Assembly (NCBI GenBank): GCA_001414485.1
Contig: LLEY01000028.1
Location: 186,001 to 250,000 of the forward strand
Length of the DNA stretch: 64,000 nt
Direction of reading: 5' to 3'
From: Calycina herbarum
Taxonomy: Eukaryota > Ascomycota > Leotiomycetes > Helotiales > Pezizellaceae
Position 1 is the stretch's first letter; the number at the start of each line of letters is the position of its first letter. The position numbers and the translations under genes were made by a program. Of this stretch, positions 9,771 through 22,605 are shown piece by piece. Below the pieces are notes generated by a model. It searched no databases. It saw only the letters and a list, made by a program, of their open reading frames with translations, and was not told the DNA's origin.

Positions 9771-12700
9771 CTATTCTCTTCTTAGCCTAGTATATCTCTA
9801 TACTAGAATACAACTCTGAAATTCGTTATTAAAAAGATATCGTCCTTTCTTTATATATAAGTATATCCTCTTCTTATATTAAACGAAAAGAGCGTCTAGC
9901 TCTTACTATATAAATCGAATCTATATAACGTCTAGTAGAGACTTATTCTTTTTATCGAAAACAATCTCGTTACTATTTTCTAGAGCTTTCTAAATCCTCT
10001 TAATATTCTAAGTATATTTAGTTAAAAAGATCTTATAATAGTTCTAGTTATCTTAATATTCCTCTTTCTAGACCTAGAAAACCTATATATCGATTTTTCT
10101 TTAGCTCTTTATATAAACAGCTCTCTATTACTTCTCCGAGTCCTTCTCTCTCGAGTCCTTCTCTTAAGTCCTTGTCTTCTTAGTTCCCTACTTTTAAGAT
10201 AGCTTCTTTCGTTAAGTAGATGCTTTCTAATAATATTTCTCTATCTAACTCTAGTCTCGAATTCTAGGCAGCTCTAGGTTTTATTAGTAGAATTCCTAAA
10301 GTTATACTAGGTAATAGTTAAGGTTGTTTTTTAGCTCCTAAGTGTTTTCTAAGTATAGGTAATCTAACTATTTAATTAAATACTTAACTTATCTTTTAAT
10401 AAGTTTATAGTTAAGAATCTTCTTAACTTTATATTTAGCGTTTAGATTTATTAGTTAAATTTCTATAATTAGAGCTAGTAGAGCTCCTAGTAGTACTAGT
10501 TTAAGTAAGAATATATAGAATACTAGGTAGATATTTATTATCTATAGTAATACTAGTTTATAATTTAAAAGTTCTCTAACTCGTTTAATTTTAAATAGTC
10601 TAAGTTTTTTATAATCTAGTTTATTATTTAGTCTTTTTATATTAATGTTTTTCTATACTAAGTAGACTTTATCTCTCTCTTTTAGTATTAGCTTCTAACT
10701 ACGTTATTTATTATAGTAGTATATATTTCTTTTAGTAATAAACTATAAGTCTTTTATAAGTTCTTTATATAACCTCTTAATTTTTAAGACCTGAATATAA
10801 GTAAGTTAATTATTAATAGTCGTAGATAGTAGTTCTTAGTATACTAATAATTTATATCTATAATTAGTATAGAATAGTATAATAAGTATTATTTCTATTA
10901 CTAAACTATTATAGATAAACTATACTAAAGATAGTAGTTCTACCTAGTTATCTTACTAGTAATTTATATAATAATAAAGGTATATTTTAACTACTTAATT
11001 CATCTGTTCGTTTCCTCTATTTATTTAAGAGTAGAAAGCTATAGAGAGCTTTCTTTTTATACCTAATCGCTTTATAAGAGCGATCTAAAATTTTAAAGTA
11101 AAGAGTTTATCTCTATCTAAGAGTATTTTTTTAAGTAGTCTATATTTTAAAACTACTTCTCTAAGGAACGTAAATACTAATTCCTTAGCTATACTTAACT
11201 CTATATATACTATTAGAATTATATACTTTATAAGTTGTTCTATAATAACTAGGATCGTATTATACTTAACTTCTATTATTAGATCTTTAGATTTTAGTAA
11301 TTTAATAATAAAATCTATAGATATTGATTTCTAAGGTATTTATAGTATTAGAGTAATGTTTATCTATCTATAAGAAGCATAGTAGAAAGCTTTATTCCTA
11401 GTATAGGTATTATATTCTACTATTACTTCTTTAACTATCGTAGATAACTAATTAATATAGTAGTATTATCTTATCTACTAAAGAGTTTTATAAATCTCTT
11501 AGTAGCTATAAGCGAGCGTAGTATAGTATTCTTATATAAACTCCTTTATATATATACTAGGAACCTATAGTTTCTCTTTTATATACTAGTTATAACCTTT
11601 GTAAATACTCTAAATTTTATCTATCTAGATATTATTTATTACTACTATCTTATATATAGTAGGTACTAAGTTACTATTTTTATTATATTTTAATATTACT
11701 ATATTAATATATTTTTTATTTTCCTTATAACCTAGTTTCTAGCTTAGAGTATTAGCTTAAGTGTTACTTATTCTACTAATATATTAAATAATTATCTTAA
11801 ATTCTACTAAAGTTTTAGACGACCTAGCTAGGCGTCTAGTAATAAGTTCTTTAGTTATAGTAAACGTCTTTAGGTTTAGATAATTAGTAAGTACTATTAC
11901 TAGGTACGACGTACTCTAGAGATAGATTCTCTATTCTTCGAGAGCTAGAATAATAGCTATAAGTTCTTTATTATAAATATTATAGTTTTATTATACTATA
12001 TTAAAAGTTTTTAAGAAATATATTATAAGTATAAGTTTTCTTATCTTATTTAGTTATAGATATATAGCGTCTACTACTATATCTAAGATATCTATTTCTA
12101 TTATACTTAGTTTCTTATAATTAAAATTATATAAGATAGGTTTTACTATAAACTATTCTTTAATTTCCTAGAAGGCTTTTTTAGCCTTCTTATCCTAGAT
12201 AAAAGCTATAGATTTTCTAGTTAATATTAACATAGGTTTTATAATCTTTATATAGTCTTTAATAAATAGTTAATAGAAATTAGTAAATTCTAAGAAGGAT
12301 TATATATCTTTAACGTTTTTTTAGTAATTCCTATTTAATAACTATATAGATCTTTTCTAGATCTATTTCTATTTTTTCTAGGCTAAATACTTATCTAAGA
12401 AAGAGAGTTCTTTTAACTTTAAACTTATATTTTAAGAGTTTTAAATAAGAGTCTACTTTAGTAAGTCTTTATAAAACTTCTTTTATATAGTCTTTATATT
12501 CTTCTAGATTTTCTAAGAAAATTAATATATTATTTAAGTAATATATAATAGTTACTCTTAAAAGATCTTCTAAAATACTATTATTCTATCTCTAATAAGT
12601 AGCTAGTATATTAGTTAAACTAAAAGATATTACTATATACTTATAAAGTCCTAATAGTAAGATAAACATAGTCTTCTATTTATAACTTATCTTAATCTTA

Positions 12701-15700
12701 ATTAATCTATAAGCGTTCTATTAATCTAGTTTTATAAATTTCTTTACCTAGCCTAACTTATCTTATAAGTACTAGCTAGTTAGTAATAGATAAGCGTTCT
12801 TAATTATTATATTATTTAATTCTCTATAATTAATATATACTCGTTTATTTAAATCGTTCTTTTTCTTAATAATAAGTATATTTAAAGAGATAGGCGATTT
12901 AGATTTTTAAATATATTCTTTCTTTATTCCTTATTAGATATAACTTTCTAATAAAGCTAAGTTATTCTAGTTATATAGTCGAAGCTTCTACTTTCTAAGG
13001 TTATAACTCTTTATTAATTTAATCTTATAATCTTATAGTTAATATTTAAGAAGAGTATATATATCTTCTAGGTCTTTAAACAACTTTATAAATTCTTTAT
13101 ACTATATAGATATTTCGTTATTAGCTTTCTTACTAACCTATAAAGGACCCTAGACAAGGTGTTCTAACGCTTTAGAAGAGGTAGTACTAACCTCGTTCTA
13201 GTCTTAAAGTTATAAACGTAAACCTATGTATTTATATTAACTAAAGGTTATTATTCTAGTCTTCTAATTAATTTCTAGATTATGTTTCTAAATCTATAAT
13301 ATGCTAAGTATTACTTCCTTACTCTCTATTTTAATAATATTAAATTATATATTTAAATAGTATTCTTTAATATTAACTTTTACTAGAATAGTTTACTAAT
13401 TAATAATTCTATTTTAGTATATAATATCTATTTTATTAACTACTATTAGATAATATAGTCTTATTCCTTTAATTAGAACGTTTAGCTTTTCTTAAGCTAT
13501 TAGAGAAATAAAGTTATCTATTACTTCTAAGTCTATTATAACTTATAACTTCCTCTCTTATATTTCTATAGTTATTATTAACTGTCTTTCTTCTAAAGTA
13601 GTATTTAACTTTACTTTAATATATTAGACTTTAAAGGATCGATTTTCTTAATTATAATTCCTTCTCTTCTTATTCTTATACTATAGAAAGAATCTTACTC
13701 TTTTCTTATTAGTATATACTACCTTATATACTAATCTATATTCTACGATTCCTATAGTCTTAGGAATTTCTCTTATAAATCGTTTTAGTAATTATATATA
13801 ATTATATTAGATCTATTTATAACTAGTTTCTAAAATAGCTTCTATAGACTATAGTTCTTCTATATATAGATAATCTAAAGTAGCTTTAAGTATACTTATT
13901 TCTAGTTTTATATATTAAACTCTAAATATATAGTCTCTTAAATTCTTCTCTCTAACTACTTAAATCTAGGACTAAAGAAAGAATACTACTTCTTCTTTAT
14001 TTAATAAGGCTACCTCGTATATCTAATAATATTCTACTATTCTAGTAGGTTCTAGTAAAATTCCTTTAAATCGTTTCTATAATAACTAGTCTATAGTTAG
14101 GCTTAGTTATATTATATCTATTATACTATTATTTCCTATACTATTTCTATAAACTATAGTTCTCTTATTAATAGATAGTAAAATTCTTCTAGTTCTATTT
14201 TAACTTATTTAGTTATATTAAGCTCTCTTTACTTCTAGAATAGTATACTAAACAGCTACTATAAGTTATATTTTCTAAATACTAATCTATTATTTCTAAT
14301 TAATATAACTATAATATATTATTTAAATTCTTTTAGTATAAATATCTTTAAGTAGTATTCTAAGAAAAGAGGTTTTAATCTATCTCTTAAATCCTATTAG
14401 GACTTACTATGTCTATATACTGATTTTATCTAAAATATCGTATATCCTTTATACGTCCTCTACTTTAGAGTAACTAGGTTTCTCGATTAGTTATTATTCA
14501 CGTTCTAGTTCTTTTCTCTTAATAGTTTCTTACCTAGTAATTAAGCTAACTAGAGTTATTATCTTAAGGTTATTTCTTATAACTATATATATTATTAAGA
14601 TAGTTAGATTAACTTCTTATATAGTATAAGGACTCTAGAAGTCTAACTTCTAACTATTAATATATATCTATTAATTTTCTTATTTAAATATTCTAAGAAA
14701 GGCCTACGTTTCTCTAACTTTAAGATCTTTATTTCTGATTTCTCCTTTTAAGTTAGAAGATACGTCTAATGTTTTTAATAAACTAGTTAATAGTAGTAAT
14801 TTATATTTTATTTAAAGATGTTACTTAGATATTTCTACTAATTATATATTATAACTTTCTTTAAGAAGTAGATCTCTATTATTATTAGTATTTTATATAC
14901 TATTAAATTCTTTATTATTTTTAATCTAGGTTCTATATTCTTATACTTCGAGTTCCTTATCTATAAGTTTAATATAATCAGTTAAGGCTACCTACTATTA
15001 AATAGTAGTATTAATTTATTTCTTTCTCTTAGAGTCTTTCTTCTTACTATACTTATTTACTCTATAGCTAGAGAGGCTATAGTTATAATATAAGTTCTAC
15101 TTATATTAACGATTTCGCTTCTCCTAGAAAAGTCCTTCTTTCTTTAGAAAGGTTTTCTTTTATATAGCGTTTACCTCCTTACTATGTTTAGTATAAGAGT
15201 ACTTCTACTTTCCTAATCCCTTACTCTTTTCTTCGTACTTAGGGTTACTCTTTCTAAATTCGTATAGGTAGTTATCTAACTAGACAACTTTCTTAATTAT
15301 ACTCGTAATAGTTAAGAACTATATATTCTATTTAGCTATTTCTTTATAGATATATACCTTTAGTCCTCTACGAAAGAGTTATATAAGAGTAATAGTATCC
15401 TATTCTAACTTTATTTTATATTATTAAAATTCATTAGTATAATCTATTACTAATCTAGTCTAGTATAATTCTAAAAGCTTATATATAGCGGTTTAGATTA
15501 CGTCAAAGTCTATAAAGACTTTTCTAATAGTTGTCTTAAATCTTCTCTAAGATTTAAATATAATCTTAGTTAATTCTATCTTTCTGTCTTTATTCTTATT
15601 CTTAAAGAAGTTCTCTAAGTATAGCTAAGCCTATTCTAACGCTGATTCTCTAAGGTAGAAGATAACGAAGATAGTTTATAAATTATAATTACCTTTAAAT

Positions 15701-16003
15701 TTATTAGAATTAAAGTTAAAGTAGATATCTATTTAGAAAAGGAATAAGTTAAGTTTCTTTCGCTTTCTATAATATATGTCTAGTATCTTAACTTTAATAG
15801 ATTTAAGTACTTCGACCTTATAAGGCTTAGAGATGTCTAGTATACTAATATTATCGTCGTTTCTAGTTAACTATATACTAGCAGGTGTTCTTCTAGTAGT
15901 GCTTCTAGATATTCCTATAACGTTAACTTAACTAGTACTTAGGCTAGCTGCTGCGGGGGTTGTTAGAGCTATAGTAACTAGACTTCTAAGTAGGTACTTA
16001 AAG
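9771..16003 (-). pseudogene. gag-pol relic of chromovirus A1
   Basis: Read on the minus strand and ignoring stops. A Gag zinc knuckle remnant lies near 15050-15110, where Cys codons have become Tyr (YNYSLSSYRVNK). Reverse transcriptase is at about 12960-12640: ILIIKKKN, then VYINYRELNNI (from VDYRxLN) and KLD further on. A chromodomain lies near 10440-10250 (ILNYKLIKR.VKYLIK.LDY, where a stop replaces Trp). The order gag - RT - (RNase H, integrase) - chromodomain is that of Ty3/gypsy chromoviruses, whose chromodomain is thought to direct insertion to heterochromatin. No part can make a functional protein. Confidence 0.82.
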
Positions 16004-16459
16004 TATAATAAAACTTAAACAAACTAAATAAAGATAACTAAGTCTTAAAGATTAGTATATAGGTAAGAAGTATAGATACGCCGGGTTATTTACTTAGAAG
16101 TAAACTCGTTACTTATATTAAAGATATTATATAGAATAATAAGATTAATAACTAAAGTTAAGTACGAAGCTTCTATCTAATAGTAGAAGTGCTAGTCTTA
16201 TATAGAACCTTCGTTTATATTAGAGTCCTACTTAGCAGGAGTCTTAAAGATAGAGTCTAACTCTATTTCTAGAGCTTCTTAAAACTGGACTCTATTACCT
16301 AACTGCTCCTAACTGAGTCACGTGATATAACTATAATAAGATCCCTAGGATTATATATCTATTTAATCCCTTCTTCCTTTTAGAGTTATAATAGTATTTG
16401 TTCTATTAGAGCGCTACCTAGACTTTATTCATTTACGTGCTAGTACGTGATTCGTAATA
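16004..16459 (-). repeat. 5' LTR of chromovirus A1
   Basis: 456 bp, starting TATAATA (from TGTAACG) and ending ATTCGTAATA; the right flank is the GAGAG duplication. Confidence 0.93.
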
Positions 16460-16464
16460 GAGAG

Positions 16465-18806
16465 ACAGATCTATATATTCGTTATCTCTTATCTTCTAAG
16501 ATAATAATAAGGCAAAGAGCTTTGCAGTCTAGTACTATGAATAATTATTATACTATTAGTAACTCCGCTGCGAAATCGAGGCAGTAGTAACGCTTATACG
16601 AGATCGGAAGTTAGAGAAGTTAGTAAAGAAGAAGGAAAAGCATCGTCGCTTAATTTAAGAAGTTAACTTAATTATAGCTTATAACGAAGAGACCTAGTAG
16701 AACGGCTATGAATATACTTCTTACTATAGCTATTCTTATATAAAGTATTAATTAAAGAAGAAAGCAGATACTCTTAGTATTACTATTTATAAGTAGCTAC
16801 TTTTATATATTAATCTAGAGACTAAGTCGACAGTGTTCGAACTTAACGTACTAAGAGCTATTACTAGTTAGCGGAATATTATATATACTCTTCTTATAGG
16901 TATCTTCTCCCTATCTTATAATCTAGAATATACTACTAAGATATACTTACTTTAGGATTTTAATAGCTTAAATAACTATATCTAACGTCGAATAGGTAGG
17001 CTATAACTTGTATCTAAGGCGAAGTTATTCGTAGTAGCCTACTACTGTTATAAGAAGCTCTCTTAAGCTACTAAGAAGAATGTATACGTTAAGAACAGCT
17101 TACGCTATTCTATATATAACTTAACTTTAAGCTAATAGACCTCGAAGCTTCTAGATTAATATAATATATAAAGCGTCTATACTTTCTAGCTTCTACCTAG
17201 GCCTTATAAGACCTTATAGTAGTATTTAGATACGACTTATTATATCTCTAATACTGTTCTTACTAGGTAAGCTAAGTACTCGAGAGCGCTTAATTAGTCC
17301 TAGTTCTATACGTTTAAAACTATATAATTAGAACATCGGCCTTAGTAGTATAACTTAGCACGCGAATTAACTGTTTATACTCTTAACTTTAGCTATAAAG
17401 AGACGTATATACTCGTGGCTTAGATAGCCTAGCAGGTTAGTTACTTAGATATAAAGCTATATAAGTCTTACGTTAACCTAGAGAAAGAAGAGTTTAGAAT
17501 ATCTTTGCTATCTACGCTAGAAATAGCTCTTAGAACTATAGAGAGTAATTAGTAAGGCTCTGTTATAGTATACACCTGTCTTACTCTTACGACTCGATTA
17601 CTCTCTATATTACTATATAGCGTTGTTTAGAATAGTTACTACTAGATTTTAAAGCGAGTTTATAAGGTTATCTTATACTAGGTTCGGGATATAAGTACTC
17701 TACTTTATAGGAGTTAGAATATAGAAGAATTAACAGTATTATATTTATAGACGCTTAAATAGCGTTAATATACTATAGTACGTTCGACGTTAAGCGAGAG
17801 TATCTTACTACGTTATTATAGTTAGACGAAGATATTATAGTTATTATTAAATACTCTATTACTATTTATAATCGTAGCTCTGCTACTATAGAGAGCTTGT
17901 CTAAATTTTCTAAGATTATTCTATAGCGATATAAGAAGATATTATACTACCTCGAGACTAAGTTACGCTAATAGATTCTATAAGATCGGTAAGGTATCGA
18001 TCGTATAATATAACAGGTCTAGATAGAATACTATCTAGGCAGCTCTTAGACTTTCTTAAATATACTAAATAAGAGATAGCTTATAACCTAAGCATCTGCG
18101 AAAGAAGGCGTCTACTCGATAACTGTCTACTATAATATTTTTTATAAAAGCTTCCTAGTAGATAGCACGCTGCTTATAAGGCTTCTACGGTCTTATAAGC
18201 TATACCTAACTTACTATCGAGTCTTTAGTAAGGTTAGAGATTTCTTATATTAATAAGTATTTAAACTAACTTAATTATCTAGTAAACTCTAGAGATAGTC
18301 TTATTAATAATAAGAGGAATGATTTTTAAGATAAGGAATAAGATAGATAGCTAATAAGTAGTTTTTATAAACTAGGAGCGATCTATAGACTAACAGGTTA
18401 TTAGGTCTATTTTCGAATATATAGTACTAAGCTTATTATTTAAACCTAAAGCTAGTAACAAATCTATAAGCTAGTATCTGATTATATAATACGTGATAAT
18501 TTTCTATTAGTATTTATACGAGACTACGCCTACTAGCTAGATATTAGAACAGAGCGGATTAAATAGCGTCTGTTAAAAGACGTATAAACCTCTTTCTCTA
18601 AAAATTAGTAGATATAGACTAAGAGTTATCAGAGACTAGTGTTATATAGTAGAGGCTATAAAGCTATCGATGTTCGTAGTTCGATAGCTAGAGCTATTAC
18701 GTAAATTCTTAGCCTGCTTATGTTAAGAGTTATATCCGTAGAATAAGTCTCGGAGTACTCTAGCGACGCATTCACGTGACCTCGCTTAGCAACGCATAGA
18801 CGTAAC
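16465..18806 (+). pseudogene. DUF6606-family giant gene relic, continuation
   Basis: Excising the 7,145-bp chromovirus and one GAGAG copy restores the same reading frame. A codon starts at 9314 and continues at 16465-16466, and the frame holds at 16500, where DNNKAKSFAV follows. The frame continues, with many TAG/TAA codons, to the next element. Landmarks include VFEL, 'LARELTVYTLNFSYKET' and 'ARE...Q(W)QVSYLD' near 17350-17470, and 'TLEIALRTIESN' near 17520, all like the central part of the DUF6606 region. About 1,320 codons of the gene remain in total. The C-terminal part expected for this family is missing because a second chromovirus (18807 onward) interrupts the frame and the far side is not present in the window. 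Confidence 0.75.
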
Positions 18807-19252
18807 TGTAACGAAACTTAAACGAACTAAACAAAGATAACTAAGTCTTAAAGGTTAGTATATAGGTAAGAAGTATAGACGCGATAGATTATTTACTTAG
18901 AAGTAAACTTATTACTTATATCAAAGATGTTAAATAAGATAATAAGATTAATAACTAAAGTTAAGTACGAAGCTTCTATCTAATAGCAGACGTGCTAGTA
19001 TATATAGGACCTCTTGTGCTACCTAGATCCCTATATAAGCCTAGATCCCTAGATCCCTCTAGATCTCTTAAGAGATCTAAGGGGATCTATTACGTAACTA
19101 CTAACAGTTATCTAATAGTAAGATCCTAGAATACCTAAATACTTTTATATTACTAATTCCCTTCTATATTACCTTTTATTTCCTAGATATCGTACCTTAT
19201 CTTATTAGAGCGCTGTCTAGACTACTTACCACGTATAACGTAATTCGTAATA
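18807..19252 (-). repeat. 3' LTR of chromovirus B
   Basis: 446 bp, TGTAACG...CGTAATA. The first ~190 bp match the other LTRs. The centre (about 19010-19110, with repeated CTAGATCCCT) is unlike the A-type LTRs. Confidence 0.88.
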
Positions 19253-22200
19253 CTATCCCCTTCTTAGCCTAGCGTGTTCTTACGCTTAAGTATAAGCTAA
19301 GAAACTCGGTTAAGGTGTTAGTAGTATCCTTTCCTTTCTATTATATCCTATCTTATACGAAAGAAGAAAGAAGAACGAATACTTCTTATAAAAAGTATTA
19401 AAATAGTTTATAATAAAATATTACTATGTTCTTACTACGCTTTCTAAAAACGTAGATACTTTATCGATATCTTCTAATCTTCCTAATATTCTAAATACGT
19501 TTAGTCGAAGCTAAAATATAATAGAACTAATAATACCTAGGAGAAGAACGTTCCTTATACTAGCGACTAGACCTCTATTAAAAGACAAGAGGAGAAGCTG
19601 GAGAGAGAGGAGGAGGTAATAGCGAAGATTCTACAGTTGCGAAAGTAGAAGGCTTTTCTTAAAGAAAGGCGATATAAGATATTCTATTAAGGACTTCGCT
19701 TTCTTAATAAACTTAATACTACTAAGGAAGTAGAAAAGAAAGAGAAGGAGGAGAAAGAGAGAGAGGAATAAGAGTAGTAAGAGGCGGAGGTTACCTGTCT
19801 AGCGGCCTCGCCTATTCCTACTAGCTCTTAATCCGAGGTAGTTCTTAATCTAGCCTTCTTTGTAACTTTTCCTTTAGATTATAAAATATAGGTAAACCTA
19901 GGTTTTCCTAATAGAATTTCTAAAGTTCTACTAAGTAATAGTTAAGATTACTTCTTAGCTATTAAGTGTTTTCTAAGTATAGATAATCTAACTATTTAAT
20001 TAGATATTTAACTTATCTTCTAATAAATTTATAGTTAAGAATCCTTTTAACTTTGTACTTAGTATTTAGGTTTACTAGTTGAATTTCTATAAAGGGGGCT
20101 AGTAATGCTCCTAGTAGTACTAGTTTAAGTAAGGATATATAGAATACTAGGTAGATGTTTATTATCTTTAGTAGTATTAGTTTATAATTTAAAAATCTCT
20201 TAACTTATTTAATTTTAAATAGTTTAAGTTTTTTATAATCTAGTTTATTACTTAGTCTTTTTATATTAATGTTTTTCTATACTAAGTAGACTTTATCTCC
20301 CTTTTTTAGCGTTAGCTTCTAACTACGTCGTTTATTATAGTAGTATACGTTTCTTTTAGCAATGAACTATAAATCCTTTGCTAGTTCCTTATATAACCTC
20401 TTAATTTTTAAGACTTAAATATAAGTAAGTTGATTATTAATAGTTGTAGATAGTAGTTCCTAGTATACTAATAATTCATATCTAAAGTTAGCATAGAATA
20501 GCGTAATAAGTGTTATTTCTATTACTAAACTATTATAAGTAAACTATACTAAGAGTAGTAGTTCTACCTAGTTGTTTTACTAGTAGTTTATATAATAACG
20601 AAGGTATGTTTTAACTACTTAATTTATCTATTCGTTTCCTCTATTTGTTTAAGAGTAAAAAGCTATAGAGAGCTTCCTTTTCGTATCTAATCGTTTTATA
20701 AGAGTAATTTAAAATTTTAAAGTAAAGAGTTTGTTTCTATCTAAGAGTATTTCTTCTAGTAATCTATATCTTAAGATTACTTCTCTAAGGAATGTAAATG
20801 CTAATTCCTTAGCTATACTTAACTTTATATATACTATTAGAATTATATACTTTATAAGTTGTTCTATAATAACTAGGATTATATTATACTTAACTCTTGT
20901 TATTAGATCTTTAGATTTTAGTAATTTAATAATAAAATCTATAGATATTAATTTCTAAGGTATTTGTAGTATTAGAGTAGTGTTTATCTATCTATAAGAA
21001 GTATAGTAGAAAGCCTTATTCCTAGTATAGGTATTATATTCTACTATTACTTTCTTAACTATTATAGATAATTAATTAATATAATAGTATTATTTTATTT
21101 ACTAAAGGGTTCTACGAATTCCTTAGTAGCTATAAGCAAGCGTAGTATAGTATTCTTATACGAATTCCTTCGTATATAAGCTAGGAACCTATAATTTTCC
21201 TTTTATATACTAGTTATAACCTTTATAAATGTTCTAAATCTTATCTATCTAGATATTGTTTATTACTACTATTTTATATATAGTAGGTACTAGGTCTCTA
21301 TTCTTAAGAGTTTTTAAGATTATAATTTTCTTATACTCTTTGTTTCTCTTATATCTAGGTTTCTAGCTAAGAGTATTAGCTCGAGTATTTAACGTTCTCT
21401 TTACGTATTAAATAATAATATTAAATCCTTCTAATATTTCTGCCTATCTAGCTAACTACTTAGTTATAAGTTCCTTAGTTATTATAAACGTTCTAAGGTT
21501 CTTATAGTTAGATAGAATCGTAACTTAGTATCTTACTAGCTATAAGTAGATTCTCTAGTATTCTAAGGCTAATACTATAGTAAGTAATTCTTTATTAAAG
21601 ATACTATAGTTTTATTATACTAGGTTAAATATTTTAGAATAATATATAATAGGTATAAGTTTCTCTTTTCTATTTAGTTATAGATAAATTACACCTACTA
21701 CTATATCTAAGACGTCTATTTTAATTATACTAGGTTTTTCTATATTAAAATCATATAGAATAGGTTTTTCTATAAACCTTACTTTAATTCTTTAAAAAGT
21801 ATCTTTAGCTTATTTATTCTAGATAAATTTAATAGCTTTCTTAACTAGTACTAATATTAGTTTAGTAATCTTTATATAGTCTTATATAAATAGATAGTAA
21901 AAGTTTATAAATCTAAGAAAAGACTATATATCTTTTATATTCTCTAGTAACTTCTAGTTTAAGATATCTTAGATCTTTACTAGATCTATTTCTATTTTCT
22001 CTAAGCTAAATACCTATTCTAGGAAAAGTGTCTAAGTTACTCTAAACTTATATTTCAAGAGTTTTAATTAAGAGTTTATACTTATAAGTTATTATAAAAC
22101 TTCTTTAATATATCTCTTATATTCCTCTTCTTTTTTTAAGAAGATTAAGATATTATCTAGGTAATAGATTACTATTACTCCTAGAAGATCTTCTAAAATA

Positions 22201-22373
22201 TTATTATTTTATCTCTAATATATAGCTAGTATATTATAAAGTCTAAATAACATAACTATATATTTATAAAGGCCCGATAGTAAGGTAAATACTGTTTTCT
22301 ATTCGTCTCTAACTTTTATTCGTATAAGTCTATAAGCGTTTTATTAATCCAGTTTTATAAATCGTACTACTTT

Positions 22374-22605
22374 TGTTACGATCTATAACTGAAGGTAAAG
22401 ATATAAGAGTATATATATATATATTCGAGAATTTAAAGCTATAGTTCTAAGAACGAGGGAATACGGAATATATACTCTACGAAAAAGAGGTATTCCTACT
22501 AACTATAAAGAGCTTTTAATCTCGTTATAAATCCGTCTAAGTATTATAGCTCTAACGGTTATATATAAGACGGAGAATTACGTGTTATAGACTAACGCTA
22601 TAACA
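22374..22605 (-). repeat. 3' LTR of nested chromovirus
   Basis: 232 bp, TGTTACG...GCTATAACA. More transition-damaged in its right half than the partner at 28138-28369. Confidence 0.93.

Larger units (their letters stand above)
9315..16459 (-). mobile_element. Ty3/gypsy chromovirus, complete, RIP-degraded (copy A1)
   Basis: The 7,145-bp element has two 456-bp LTRs (9315-9770, 16004-16459) that start TGTAACG/TATAATA and end ...CGTAATA, flanked by a perfect 5-bp duplication GAGAG (9310-9314, 16460-16464). The purine tract GGCTAAGAAGAGAATAG lies just inside the left LTR on the minus strand, so the element is read right to left. Its open frames are destroyed by TAG/TAA codons. It landed inside the coding region of the DUF6606 relic. 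Confidence 0.95.

Noticed and set aside
20731..20958. 75-codon plus-strand ORF in the AT-rich block
   Set aside because: It is antisense to the chromovirus integrase/RNase H region and made of Ile/Ser/Tyr-rich chance codons.
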